The position numbers and the translations under genes were made by a program. Shown one piece after another: positions 7,969 through 16,332 of a DNA stretch of 64,000 nucleotides; the stretch's first letter is position 1; each line of letters opens with the position of its first letter. Where the stretch lies: positions 1 through 64,000 of the forward strand of contig NZ_QSFA01000001.1 in the NCBI RefSeq assembly GCF_003467125.1. The letters are read 5' to 3'. Source of the stretch: Megasphaera sp. AM44-1BH. GTDB taxonomy: Bacteria > Bacillota > Negativicutes > Veillonellales > Megasphaeraceae. The notes beneath the pieces were generated by a model. That model had not been told where the DNA came from and made no database searches. It saw only the letters and a list, made by a program, of their open reading frames with translations.

Positions 7969-9306
7969 TTAAAAGAAAATTTTCGGAATGTTCAACAACG
8001 ACTGGAATAACAGGAACAACAAAATCGGTACGACGGCGTATTTATAGATGACATCAAACCACCGGCCCAGAGGAAGGCTGCTTCCTGTAAGCCATTCCGT
8101 GCGGATTTTTTTAGCACCGACACACCATGCGAGGACAATAGCCATAATGGCAGCGGTCAGCGTATATCCCAAATCGCCGATAATATAATCGAATTTAGCC
8201 AGGAAGGAATCACTCCAGATACAGGGGATACTTCCGATAATGGTCACGACGATAATCGTGTACAATGTCTTTTTGCGGCTCCAGCCAAGGCCATCACTAA
8301 ACGTCGTTACCGAGTTTTCCATGATGCCAATCGCAGCAGAAAGGCCGCCAAGGAGCATGGCAAAAAAGAACAGAAAAGCAATCAGGCCGGAAAACGGCAT
8401 CTGAGCAAATACATAAGGCAGAGTTACATATGTAAGGCTCGGGCCAGACTGCAGATTCAGGCCGAAAGCAACAACGGCAGGAATAACGACAAGACCGGAA
8501 GCGATGCAGCCAAACAGATTCCACCATGCGACCGTCAGAAAATCCATGGGGATATCGGACTTTTCTGGCAGGTAACTGCCATAAGCCATAAGGTATGCCG
8601 GCCCAAGACCTACTGCAAAGAGTGCCATACCGGTTGCCCGTGCCCACAAGGACGGATCCAGCAGCATGGACATATCCGGTTTTGCAAACATGGTCAGGCC
8701 GTCTTCAATGCCTGGCAGGGTCAGAACCCGGATAACCAGTGCAAAAAGGATGACATAATGAAGGGGAATACAGAATTTGCAGAATTTTTCAACGCCTTTT
8801 TGAATGCCCTTCATACAGACAAAAGAAATAATCAGCAACGTAACCACGGTCCAGCCAAAGATAGCCAGTCTGTTTCCCGTAAAGGACTGGAAGAAACCGA
8901 CGGAATCGGCCATGAAATCCTGTCCGCAATACAGACTGAAAATGGTATAGGCCAGTGTCCACGATACGACGACGAGATAATACATGTTGAGTCCCAACGG
9001 AATGAACGGGAAAATCCAGGCAATTTTACCTTTCTTGCCGAGTATTTTCTGAAAAGCCGTGATAGGGCCACTGCGCATTTTGCGGGCAAAGGCAATTTCA
9101 GCCCAGCCGGCCGGCAGTGCAATGACAATAGTAACAATTGTAAAAGCGAGTACGAAGGCCCCGCCGCCGCTTTCTGCTGCAACGTAAGGGAATCGCCATA
9201 TAGCTCCCAGGCCAAATGCCATACCGATAGTCGATAAAATAAAACCAATCCGCGAACCCCAGACTTCGCGTTCCTGGCCATTTGCGGCTTGTGTCTGTTC
9301 ACTCAT
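7969..9306 (-). CDS. Neurotransmitter:sodium symporter (NSS/SNF) family transporter
   Basis: A 445-aa sodium-coupled amino-acid transporter (NSS, LeuT fold) of the inner membrane. The first helix carries the NSS signature WGSRIGF...GMAFGLGAIWRFPY with the unwound-helix glycines; 11-12 membrane segments follow. Bacterial members carry Trp, Tyr, Leu, Ala/Met or related solutes; the substrate here is unknown. It is preceded by a 36-aa MetS-like subunit gene and followed by the reactivase and mutase genes, so it likely imports the mutase pathway's substrate. CAGGAGGA stands upstream of the ATG at 9306. It is highly similar to, and exactly as long as, the broken copy at 9879-11216. Confidence 0.92.
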   Translation of the reverse strand: MSEQTQAANGQEREVWGSRIGFILSTIGMAFGLGAIWRFPYVAAESGGGAFVLAFTIVTIVIALPAGWAEIAFARKMRSGPITAFQKILGKKGKIAWIFPFIPLGLNMYYLVVVSWTLAYTIFSLYCGQDFMADSVGFFQSFTGNRLAIFGWTVVTLLIISFVCMKGIQKGVEKFCKFCIPLHYVILFALVIRVLTLPGIEDGLTMFAKPDMSMLLDPSLWARATGMALFAVGLGPAYLMAYGSYLPEKSDIPMDFLTVAWWNLFGCIASGLVVIPAVVAFGLNLQSGPSLTYVTLPYVFAQMPFSGLIAFLFFFAMLLGGLSAAIGIMENSVTTFSDGLGWSRKKTLYTIIVVTIIGSIPCIWSDSFLAKFDYIIGDLGYTLTAAIMAIVLAWCVGAKKIRTEWLTGSSLPLGRWFDVIYKYAVVPILLFLLFQSLLNIPKIFF

Positions 9307-9326
9307 AATTCACACATCCTCCTGTC

Positions 9327-9437
9327 TTACTTATTCCAGCTATCTTTGTCATTGAGGCTATGCACAAGTGTCCAGATTGCAACGCCACCAATTCCGATAA
9401 CATAAAAACCTAACATGAACCAAGTTGCACCATCCAT
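9327..9437 (-). CDS. Small NSS-associated membrane subunit, MetS-like (36 aa)
   Basis: A 36-residue single-span protein starting MDGATWFMLGFYVIGIGG and ending in a charged tail (NDKDSWNK). It resembles MetS, the small partner of the MetP methionine/alanine importer, and sits 20 bp upstream of the NSS gene. GGAGAGGT lies ahead of the ATG at 9437. A second near-identical copy (11238-11345) also precedes an NSS gene, which argues strongly that both are real despite their size. In the MetP/MetS example the small subunit is needed for uptake; the same is inferred here. Confidence 0.88.
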   Translation of the reverse strand: MDGATWFMLGFYVIGIGGVAIWTLVHSLNDKDSWNK

Positions 9438-9643
9438 TTTTACCTCTCCTTATAAAGGAATTCTACAACTGCTTCTGCAATGTTGCGCATCATTGCAATT
9501 CCATTTTTCTTCTTGTTATCAGCTGATATCGTTCTATGTTTACACAGATGAAAAAATATCTGTATGAACCTGTTTTATATGTTTCTCCATTCCATTTTTT
9601 ATGTACTCTCGCCGTTGAGAAATTCCGTTTTGTTTATGTATAT

Positions 9644-9672
9644 ATCGTACATGTTTTTGTAAAAATTGTAAA
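9644..9672 (-). promoter_or_regulatory. Candidate promoter of the NSS-mutase operon
   Basis: Minus-strand TTTACA (9667-9672), 17-nt spacer, TACGAT (9644-9649). A GTATGAA box (plus-strand TTCATAC, 9683-9689) lies just upstream of the -35. The same layout recurs ahead of the second NSS operon at the same distance (~230 bp) from the small-subunit start, and ahead of the LysR gene, which supports it. It implies a leader of roughly 200 nt. No B12-riboswitch signature was recognised in this leader. Confidence 0.45.
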
Positions 9673-9757
9673 AACGAAAAATTTCATACTTCTCCCAGCA
9701 ATTCTCATAGCAACGAACGGAGTATCACCATACAGACATGAATCTTTAGGAAAAGCA

Positions 9758-9799
9758 TATCATCCGGCCCGGGACAGGAGAAGCCGGAACCGGATGATA
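9758..9799 (-). terminator. Hairpin terminator downstream of the second NSS gene
   Basis: TATCATCCGG (9758-9767) pairs perfectly with CCGGATGATA (9790-9799). Read on the minus strand it is followed by a short GCTTTT tract, so it is a moderate terminator 80 bp after the transporter stop, ahead of the promoter of the next operon. Confidence 0.55.
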
Positions 9800-9878
9800 C
9801 AAAATGGTAACACAGTGCACAAAAGAGGATGTGTAACTCTATGATAAATGGAATCTGGTTTTCCACCTATCTGCCATA

Positions 9879-11216
9879 TTAAAAGAAAATTTTGGGAATA
9901 TTGAGCAGCGACTGAACAAACAGGAACAACAGCAGCGGTACAACAATATACTTATAAATAACATCGAACCATTGTCCCAGATGAATACTGCTGCCCGGAG
10001 TCAGCCATTCTTCGCGTACTTTCTTGGCACCTACGATCCATGCCAGGGTAATAGCCATAATACTTGCAGTAAGAGTATATCCTAAATCCCCAATAATAAA
10101 ATCAAACTTAGCAAGGAACGCTTCACTCCATATACATGGGATACTACCTAATACAGTAACGACAAAGACAACAGCTAATGTTTTCTTGCGGCTCTAGCCA
10201 AGGCCTCCGCTAAAGGTGGTCACTGTATTTTCCAAAATGCCGATAGCCGCGGATAATCCGCCAAGAAGCATGGCAAAGAAAAATAAAAACGCAATCAGAC
10301 CGGAAAGGGGCATCTGATCAAAAATAAACGGCAACGTTACATACGTCAGGCTCGGGCCGGACTGCAAATCCAGACCAAATGCAACGACGGCAGGTACTAC
10401 GACAAGCCCGGAAATAATACATCCGAAGAGATTCCACCAGGCAACTGTCAGAAAATCCATCGGGATATCTGATTTTTCCGGCAGATAACTACCATAAGCC
10501 ATAAGTGCAGCAGGCCCCAATCCTACGGCAAAAAGAGCCATTCCGGCAGCCCTGGCCCATAAGGATGGATCTAAAAGCATACCCATATCCGGCTTTGCAA
10601 ACATCATCAGGCCTTCTTCAATCCCCGGCAACGTCATAACCCGGATTAGAAGAGCAAAAAGGATGATATAGTGCAGAGGGATGCAGAACTTGCAAAATTT
10701 TTCAACACCTTTCTGTATCCCTTTCAGACAGACAATTGCAACAATGATTAATGTAAGTATAGTCCACCCAAATATAGCCCAACGGTTATTCGTAAACCCT
10801 TCAAAAAAGCCAACCGGGTTTGCCATGAATGCATCACCTGAATACAGACTAAAACACGTATAAGCCAATGTCCAGGATACAACAACCAGGTAATACATAT
10901 TCAAACCTAGTGGAACAAAGGGAAATATCCATCCAATACGACCTTTTTTCCCCAGAACCTTTTGAAAGGCCACAATAGGCCCATTACGCATTTTACGGGC
11001 AAATGCAATTTCTGCCCACCCTGCCGGCAATGCAATGACAATTGTCAAAATCGTGAAAGCTAAAACAAAAGCACCGCCTCCACTTTCAGCTGTTACGTAA
11101 GGAAACCTCCAAATAGCTCCCAGACCAAAAGCCATACCAATCGTTGACAAAATGAAGCCAAGGCGGGAACCCCAAACTTCCCGTTCTTGTCCATTCTGCA
11201 TATTTTGTTCACTCAT
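9879..11216 (-). pseudogene. Second NSS symporter gene, interrupted by a single in-frame amber codon
   Basis: The frame from ATG 11216 encodes 340 residues highly similar to the intact NSS carrier (NSS hallmark GMAFGLGAIWRFPY), then meets TAG at 10194-10196. The same frame continues without further interruption for 104 codons to TAA at 9879-9881, so the whole is 445 codons, exactly the length of the intact copy. The amber replaces the Trp of the paralogue's LGWSRKK, i.e. a TGG-to-TAG change. The translated part would lack the last membrane helices. It may be a very recent pseudogene, a sequencing error or a site of suppression. The sequence is visibly A+T richer than the first copy. A 35-aa subunit gene precedes it. 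Confidence 0.85.
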
Positions 11217-11237
11217 TATACCTATACCTCCTACACT

Positions 11238-11345
11238 TTAACTCCACCCATTTTTGTCATGCAAACTATGAATTAAAGTCCAAATAGCAATACCACCAAT
11301 TCCAACGATATAAAACCCTAACATAAACCAAGTCGCTCCATCCAT
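11238..11345 (-). CDS. Small NSS-associated membrane subunit, second copy (35 aa)
   Basis: Starts MDGATWFMLGFYIVGIGG and ends HSLHDKNGWS. It is near-identical to the 36-aa protein at 9327-9437, with a single hydrophobic span and a charged C-terminus. GGAGAG precedes the ATG at 11345; the stop is 21 bp before the NSS start. Its amino-acid conservation next to a broken carrier gene suggests the carrier was lost recently or is read through. Confidence 0.85.
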   Translation of the reverse strand: MDGATWFMLGFYIVGIGGIAIWTLIHSLHDKNGWS

Positions 11346-11550
11346 AATAACTCTCCTTTCTTTATATTTTTACACACGAGTCTGCCGACACGAACTAATG
11401 TGTATAAAAGCTGAGTCAAACGGTATTTATGGTAAACCCAATATACGATAAATTCATACTATTTTACTAGGTAATTAAATTAAATCTCTTTAATCAGGTC
11501 ATATTTCTTTGGTATTTTCTTTCTGTTATCGATTCCATTTCCTGACTATA

Positions 11551-11579
11551 ATGTTACACGGTTATTACATAGTTGTAAA
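11551..11579 (-). promoter_or_regulatory. Candidate promoter of the second NSS operon
   Basis: Minus-strand TTTACA (11574-11579), 17-nt spacer, TAACAT (11551-11556), about 230 bp upstream of the small-subunit start, exactly as in the first NSS operon. A GTATGAA box (plus-strand TTCATAC, 11590-11596) lies upstream. The rest of the A+T-rich gap 11346-11667 shows no gene. Confidence 0.42.
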
Positions 11580-11667
11580 ATTGTAAACGTTCATACTCAG
11601 TATCAAGAATTCCTTATATTGAAAATTTTCTATAGTCATGTCAGTATATTTCATATTTGTTTCCTTA

Positions 11668-11719
11668 ATAAATAGAGCAGGTAAATTCCGCAATAGCACA
11701 ATTTACCTGCTCTATTTAT
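11668..11719 (-). terminator. Long perfect hairpin after the LysR gene
   Basis: A 20-bp perfect inverted repeat: ATAAATAGAGCAGGTAAATT (11668-11687) against 11700-11719, with a 12-nt loop. It begins 6 bp after the stop of the LysR gene. The arm ends are A/T-rich, so a terminator active on the minus strand, and perhaps both strands, is the likely role. Confidence 0.7.
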
Positions 11720-11725
11720 CAAGAT

Positions 11726-12628
11726 TTACAAGACTATATTATTATTCTTTATATTTTTCTGTATTTCCCGGACAAAGCGCATCGTCGCCAGTGTACTATT
11801 GTCATAGGATTTTACGGCCAGTCCGACTTCCCGGAATGCATCTGGCTGCAGCCGGCGCGTCGTCAATGTGGAAAATTTATGGCAGCAGAGATTCCAAAAA
11901 ATCTCTGGTACCATCCCGATGCCGAGTCCCTGTTCGATCATGAACAGGACTGCAAAATCAGAATTAGACGTACACGTAGACGTAATCGGGGTCTTACACT
12001 GCTTAAAATAGCGGTACACATCGGGATCAATGCCATCCATAGAGCGGTACATAAAAAAAGATTCACTCATCATTTTTTCTGCCGGGATGATGTCATAGGC
12101 TGCCAGAGGATGGTCCTGTGGAAATACAGCCAGATAGGGATCTTTTTTCAGGGGAAACCAATCATATGTCTGTTCCGGCTGCCGGCTCATAAAAGCAACG
12201 TCGATGACTCCTGACGCAAGACAGTCTTCGAGCACACGGACACTGTTCTCTTCTACCAGGTCCAGCCGTATCTGGGGATATTTTTCCCGGAATAATTTCA
12301 TGATTTGTGGCATAACGGCACAGGCCAGAGTCGGATAACAGCCAATCCGCACCTTTCCCGTCGCCAACCCTTTTACAGCATCAAATTCTTCTTCCAGTTC
12401 CAGATTGATATTGACCAGCCGGCGGATAGCCGGAATCAGCCGTTCTCCTTCCAGTGTCAGCATGACTCCTTTATTACTGCGCTGCAGGAGAGGAAATCCG
12501 CATTCTTTTTCCAGGCTGTTCATCATATACGTAATGCCCGACTGCGTATATCCCAGATCTGCTGCCGCTTTAATAAAACTTCCCTTATCTACAACGGCCA
12601 ATAATACTTCATATTTTTTGATATCCAT
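11726..12628 (-). CDS. LysR-family transcriptional regulator (copy 1)
   Basis: A 300-aa LysR-type regulator: N-terminal winged helix (MDIKKYEVLLAVVDKGSFIKAAADLGYTQ..., residues 1-60) and a periplasmic-binding-protein-like effector domain (about 90-295). ATG 12628 with AGAAGGTG upstream is chosen over an 8-codon-longer alternative. Its DNA-binding domain is almost identical to that of the LysR at 18900-19802, so both probably read similar operators. It lies between the second NSS operon and the radical-enzyme operon, all on the same strand, and is a likely local regulator of both. Confidence 0.93.
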   Translation of the reverse strand: MDIKKYEVLLAVVDKGSFIKAAADLGYTQSGITYMMNSLEKECGFPLLQRSNKGVMLTLEGERLIPAIRRLVNINLELEEEFDAVKGLATGKVRIGCYPTLACAVMPQIMKLFREKYPQIRLDLVEENSVRVLEDCLASGVIDVAFMSRQPEQTYDWFPLKKDPYLAVFPQDHPLAAYDIIPAEKMMSESFFMYRSMDGIDPDVYRYFKQCKTPITSTCTSNSDFAVLFMIEQGLGIGMVPEIFWNLCCHKFSTLTTRRLQPDAFREVGLAVKSYDNSTLATMRFVREIQKNIKNNNIVL

Positions 12629-12673
12629 GCAATTCACCTTCTCTAATGGCACAAGGCAAATATATTATTATAT

Positions 12674-12703
12674 ATTATACAAAAATCCCAATATACTTGT
12701 AAA
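12674..12703 (-). promoter_or_regulatory. Promoter of the LysR gene (copy 1)
   Basis: Minus-strand TTTACA (12698-12703), 18-nt spacer, TATAAT (12674-12679). A GTATGAA box (plus-strand TTCATAC, 12714-12720) lies just upstream of the -35, the same arrangement seen ahead of both NSS operons. This suggests autoregulation or a shared regulator. Confidence 0.55.
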
Positions 12704-12738
12704 AATGTTTTTTTTCATACTTCACCGTCAGTTCTTTA

Positions 12739-12775
12739 TAATAAAAAACATGTGCCATTATATAAACAGCACATG
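12739..12775 (-). terminator. Terminator of the glycyl radical enzyme/activase operon
   Basis: CATGTGC (12749-12755) pairs with GCACATG (12769-12775). On the minus strand the hairpin is followed by a run of Ts. It lies 28 bp after the activase stop. Confidence 0.75.
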
Positions 12776-12802
12776 CTTTTACTATCTTTTATGTAATTGT
12801 CA

Positions 12803-13717
12803 TTACTCTTCATGTCCCATGACAGTCACTGTAAAACCGGCATCCTCATAGATTTTCCGGTTCCGTTCCAGAATATCATCAGACGGCGTTTCGAATTCTT
12901 TCTGGCTGATACCGGCTTCTCTGGCCTTGCTGATTCCCATATTATGGTAAGGCAGTATGTCTACCCGGCGCAGACCTAACGGTTTGATAAAGTCAATGAC
13001 GGCCCGGGCATTTTCCGCATCGTCATTGATATCGTGTATCGTTGGCAGACGGATGATGATTTTTTCTTTCATTCCATCTACCCGGCAAAGCCGTTCCAGG
13101 TTGCTCCAGATTACGGCTGGATAAATGCCCACATAGGTCTTGTGTTTTTCTACATCCATAACCTTCAAATCAAAAAGGATGTAATCACAATAGGCAGCCA
13201 ATGCCTGCAAATCTTCCCATTTTCCAAAGCCGCTTGTCTCGATAGCCAGCGTATACCCCTGCTCTTTAATAGACTTAGCCAGCCGGCAGACATACCCGGC
13301 ATGAGCCAGCACTTCACCACCGCTGAGGGTCACACCGCCACCGGATGTTTCATAAAAATCCCGGTCCTTGCCGATTTCCGTCATCAGTTGATCTAACGTG
13401 TACTCTCTGGATTTCGTAAACATAGCCCCACTGACACAGGCTTTGACACAGGCACCACAGCGGATACAGCGGTCATCATGGCGTTTCAGCCTGCCTTCTC
13501 CGATTGTAATAGCTCCGGCCGGACAGGCTTTGATACAGCGGCCACAATGAATGCACTGTTTTTCCCGGTAATTGACCGTATAGGAACCATCGAGCAATTC
13601 CGGATTATGGCACCACTGGCAGCGCAATGGACAGCCTTTGATAAAAATCGTCGTGCGGATACCTGGTCCATCTTCTGTCGAAAACTTCTGGATACCACCT
13701 ATATAGCTCGTTTGCAA
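12803..13717 (-). CDS. Glycyl radical enzyme activating enzyme (radical SAM)
   Basis: A radical SAM protein of about 304-313 aa that installs the glycyl radical on its partner. It has the Cx3Cx2C cluster motif (CPLRCQWC), a ferredoxin-like insert with two Cx2Cx2Cx3C motifs (CIHCGRCIKACP, CIRCGACVKACV), and the SAM-binding TLSGGE. The two extra clusters place it with activases of eliminase/decarboxylase-type GREs rather than pyruvate formate-lyase. TTG at 13717 with AGAGAGGTG seven nt upstream gives a compact N-terminus (QTSYIGGIQKFSTEDGPG); an ATG at 13744, overlapping the GRE stop, is the alternative. It is the only GRE activase next to two GRE genes, so it probably serves both. Confidence 0.93.
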   Translation of the reverse strand: MQTSYIGGIQKFSTEDGPGIRTTIFIKGCPLRCQWCHNPELLDGSYTVNYREKQCIHCGRCIKACPAGAITIGEGRLKRHDDRCIRCGACVKACVSGAMFTKSREYTLDQLMTEIGKDRDFYETSGGGVTLSGGEVLAHAGYVCRLAKSIKEQGYTLAIETSGFGKWEDLQALAAYCDYILFDLKVMDVEKHKTYVGIYPAVIWSNLERLCRVDGMKEKIIIRLPTIHDINDDAENARAVIDFIKPLGLRRVDILPYHNMGISKAREAGISQKEFETPSDDILERNRKIYEDAGFTVTVMGHEE

Positions 13718-13737
13718 GGGAAATACACCTCTCTTTC

Positions 13738-16125
13738 TCAGCAATCCGGTGTATGCGTCGTCCGTTCAATGACGGCCTCCTGTACTTCACTGTCGAGTTC
13801 TACGAAGTATGCCAGGTATCCGGCTACACGCACGAGGAGATTGCGATAGTTTTCCGGATGTTTCTGTGCATCCCGCAATGTTTTATCATCGACGACGTTA
13901 ATCTGGATATGTTCGCCCATATTTTTGAAGAATGTCTTGATAATAGAGGAAACGACAGCAATCCCTTTTTCGCCCTGGATACTGCGCGGATCAAAGCGCA
14001 GATTGTACAGGCAGCCATCGACAGCGTTTTTCTGATCCAGATGTGCAACAGACATGATGCACGATGTCGGACCATGGACATCACGCCCCATAACGGGCGA
14101 ACAGTTATCGTTGACGGCTTCATAAGCAAACCGGCCATCGGGAGTAGCCAGTACGCATTTGCCCTGGGACACATTCATAGACTGGGATTCTACTTCTTCC
14201 CCATAAAAACCGCCACGGCTGTCTTTATACCTGGCCAGCTCCTGCCCGTAATGACGGACGATTCCGGCAGCGATGGCATCGACATAGGCATCATCATTGC
14301 CGTATTTGGGAGCCTTTTTCAGACACATCTGGCGGATATCTTCATATCCTTCAAAGTTGGCATCCAGTGCTTTCCGCAATGTCGTAATGTCGATGAGATG
14401 TTCTTTGTTGACCAGCGTATCGACAGCAGCAATGCAGTCTGCCGTATTGCCAATAGCTACGGTGAAAGCAGAAACTTCAAAGTATTTGGAACCGCCGTCC
14501 TGCAAGGGCTTGCCTTTTTCAATGCAGTTATCGACGACGAGCGAAGAAAAGGCCGTCGGCATCCGGGTAGACTGAAGGGAGCAGACAATATTGAAGCCTT
14601 TGACTACCATTTCGGTAAAATAGTCAATCTGGGTATACATGGCCTGCTGCAGTTTTTCCAATGTATCCAGTTCTTCCAATTCGCCTGTCTTCGGCCCCAT
14701 TTGTTCACCATTTATAGGATTGACACCATTATGCATGACCAGTTCAAATATCTTCAGCATGTTCAGGTACCCGGAGGTCGGACGTCCATCATTTTTCCCG
14801 GCAACACCCGGCTGTACACAGCCATGGATACCCCAATTCCGTGCTTCCTCAATGGTACAGCCGCTTTTCTTCTGCAGCATCGGCACGACGAGATTATTGT
14901 TGAAAAATGCCGGCGTCGCCATGCCAGCCTGGATCATGCGGATTCCTTCGCGCATCAATTCCGGACTGAGCGTATCATGCCATTGAATGGACATAGAGGG
15001 CTGCGACGTCTGGACAGCCTGATTAGCTTTTAGACAGAGCATAGAAACAGGATTTGTCGCATCGCTCCCGTCTTCCGGTTTCTGACCGCCAATAAGCATG
15101 TTCTGCCAGAGCGGATATCCGGCAAAAGACTGACTATAGAACTTATCGCGCAGTTTCATGACACTGGTCAGTTTAATGAAGAAACATTCAATGATTTCAA
15201 CAGCCCGTTCTTCCGTTACGCGGCCTGCCTTGAGATCAGATTCATAGAAATCATTTGTATACTGGTCAAAACGATGTAACGAATGACCGTGCCCATTGCT
15301 TTCAATATTGATGATAAGGTGAATGAACCAGGTGAACTGTACAGCTTCCTGGAATGTTCTGGCCGGATTCAGAGGGATGTGATGACAAATATCAGCGATA
15401 GTCATCAGTTCTTCCTTCCGTGCCGGGTCCGTTTCTTTAGCTGCCATATCTTTAGCCAGTTCACTGTAACGCTGAGCAAAAGCAACGGCCGCATCTATAC
15501 TGATGATGCAGGCATTCCAGAAATCCACCTGTTCCTGCTTTTCTTTGCAATCTATGAGGGTGCTGGTAATCCGGTCTTCGCATTCTTTCCGGTAGTATGT
15601 AAACCCACGTTTCAGGATATTAAAATAGTCCGGCAGGATATGGCCCGTATTGCAGTCCCGTCCACCGACGGTGAGAATCCCGCATTCTTCAGCATGTTTA
15701 ATATCATAAGGCAGTTCCTGTTCGGTAAAATGGTCGAAACTCTTATTTTTCCATTTGGGCAGATATTCTTCCACCAGTTTCCGGTCCTTTGCCGATACCC
15801 GCATGGGGTCACTGGGACGGGTTTCGAAATCATCAATTTCCCGAAGAATCCATTCCGATGTGTATTCCGGGAAAAGCGGGGCGCATCGTGGTGTTTCTCC
15901 CTGATTTCCAACGATGAGTTCCCCGTCCTGAATGAAAATCGTCATCCTGCGCAGGATATAATCGAGCATATGCGCCTTTTGCAGGACCGGTGGTTCCGCT
16001 GCATAGAGTTCGATGGCTTCTGTCGCCAATTTGGCCCGTTCTGCCGAAAGAGCGGGGACTTCATCATTCAGCATCTGTTTCAACCGGGCAATGCGCGGTG
16101 TCATTTGATAAAATTTTTCACTCAT
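13738..16125 (-). CDS. Glycyl radical enzyme of unknown substrate (copy 1)
   Basis: A 795-aa member of the pyruvate formate-lyase/glycerol dehydratase superfamily. The glycyl radical loop is RVAGYLAYF with Gly769. The thiyl-radical loop is GIHGCVQPG with Cys436. Where glycerol dehydratase, HypD and CutC have Cys-x-Glu, with the Glu acting as general base, this protein has Gln438. Substrate therefore cannot be assigned; dehydratase, decarboxylase or C-N/C-C lyase all remain possible. GGAGGAGAAAG precedes ATG 16125. The activase gene follows with a short overlap. Roughly collinear, without evident gaps, with the second copy at 16333-18720. Confidence 0.93.
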   Translation of the reverse strand: MSEKFYQMTPRIARLKQMLNDEVPALSAERAKLATEAIELYAAEPPVLQKAHMLDYILRRMTIFIQDGELIVGNQGETPRCAPLFPEYTSEWILREIDDFETRPSDPMRVSAKDRKLVEEYLPKWKNKSFDHFTEQELPYDIKHAEECGILTVGGRDCNTGHILPDYFNILKRGFTYYRKECEDRITSTLIDCKEKQEQVDFWNACIISIDAAVAFAQRYSELAKDMAAKETDPARKEELMTIADICHHIPLNPARTFQEAVQFTWFIHLIINIESNGHGHSLHRFDQYTNDFYESDLKAGRVTEERAVEIIECFFIKLTSVMKLRDKFYSQSFAGYPLWQNMLIGGQKPEDGSDATNPVSMLCLKANQAVQTSQPSMSIQWHDTLSPELMREGIRMIQAGMATPAFFNNNLVVPMLQKKSGCTIEEARNWGIHGCVQPGVAGKNDGRPTSGYLNMLKIFELVMHNGVNPINGEQMGPKTGELEELDTLEKLQQAMYTQIDYFTEMVVKGFNIVCSLQSTRMPTAFSSLVVDNCIEKGKPLQDGGSKYFEVSAFTVAIGNTADCIAAVDTLVNKEHLIDITTLRKALDANFEGYEDIRQMCLKKAPKYGNDDAYVDAIAAGIVRHYGQELARYKDSRGGFYGEEVESQSMNVSQGKCVLATPDGRFAYEAVNDNCSPVMGRDVHGPTSCIMSVAHLDQKNAVDGCLYNLRFDPRSIQGEKGIAVVSSIIKTFFKNMGEHIQINVVDDKTLRDAQKHPENYRNLLVRVAGYLAYFVELDSEVQEAVIERTTHTPDC

Positions 16126-16186
16126 CTCTTTCTCCTCCTATATAATATTTCATTTTGTAGTTGAAATGTCTCATTTCTTTAACTAT

Positions 16187-16215
16187 ATTGTATCCATAGC
16201 CAGTCAACTAGTAAA
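16187..16215 (-). promoter_or_regulatory. Promoter of glycyl radical enzyme copy 1
   Basis: Minus-strand TTTACT (16210-16215), 17-nt spacer, TACAAT (16187-16192). The -35 lies in a CGTTTTACT block that recurs, with the same spacing and at nearly the same distance from the start codon (85 versus 88 bp), ahead of copy 2. Confidence 0.6.
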
Positions 16216-16249
16216 ACGGACAATCTACATAGTCAGTATAAGAAACTTT

Positions 16250-16302
16250 AATATAAAGAATACCGCAACAAAACGAGAAATCGGCCCGTTTCGTTGCGGT
16301 AT
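16250..16302 (-). terminator. Terminator of glycyl radical enzyme copy 2
   Basis: ATACCGCAAC (16260-16269) pairs perfectly with GTTGCGGTAT (16293-16302), with further pairing inside (AAACG/CGTTT). On the minus strand a T-rich tract follows. It separates the two GRE genes into different transcription units. Confidence 0.8.
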
Positions 16303-16332
16303 CTTTCAAATCTGAAATATATAGTTTCTGCT

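Noticed and set aside
9437..9560. Sigma-54 (-24/-12) promoter before the first small transporter subunit
   Set aside because: The TGGAATTGC-like stretch on the minus strand does not have the required GG-to-GC spacing.
9438..9643. B12 riboswitch in the leader of the mutase operon
   Set aside because: No B12-box or other conserved cobalamin aptamer element was recognised in this stretch.
10194..11216. Pyrrolysine-style decoding of the amber codon in the second symporter
   Set aside because: NSS carriers are not Pyl proteins, the paralogue has Trp there, and no Pyl machinery is in the window; a point mutation is simpler.
13753..15033. 426-codon plus-strand frame across glycyl radical enzyme copy 1
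   Set aside because: Lies wholly opposite the GRE; composition and lack of motifs mark it as a shadow frame.
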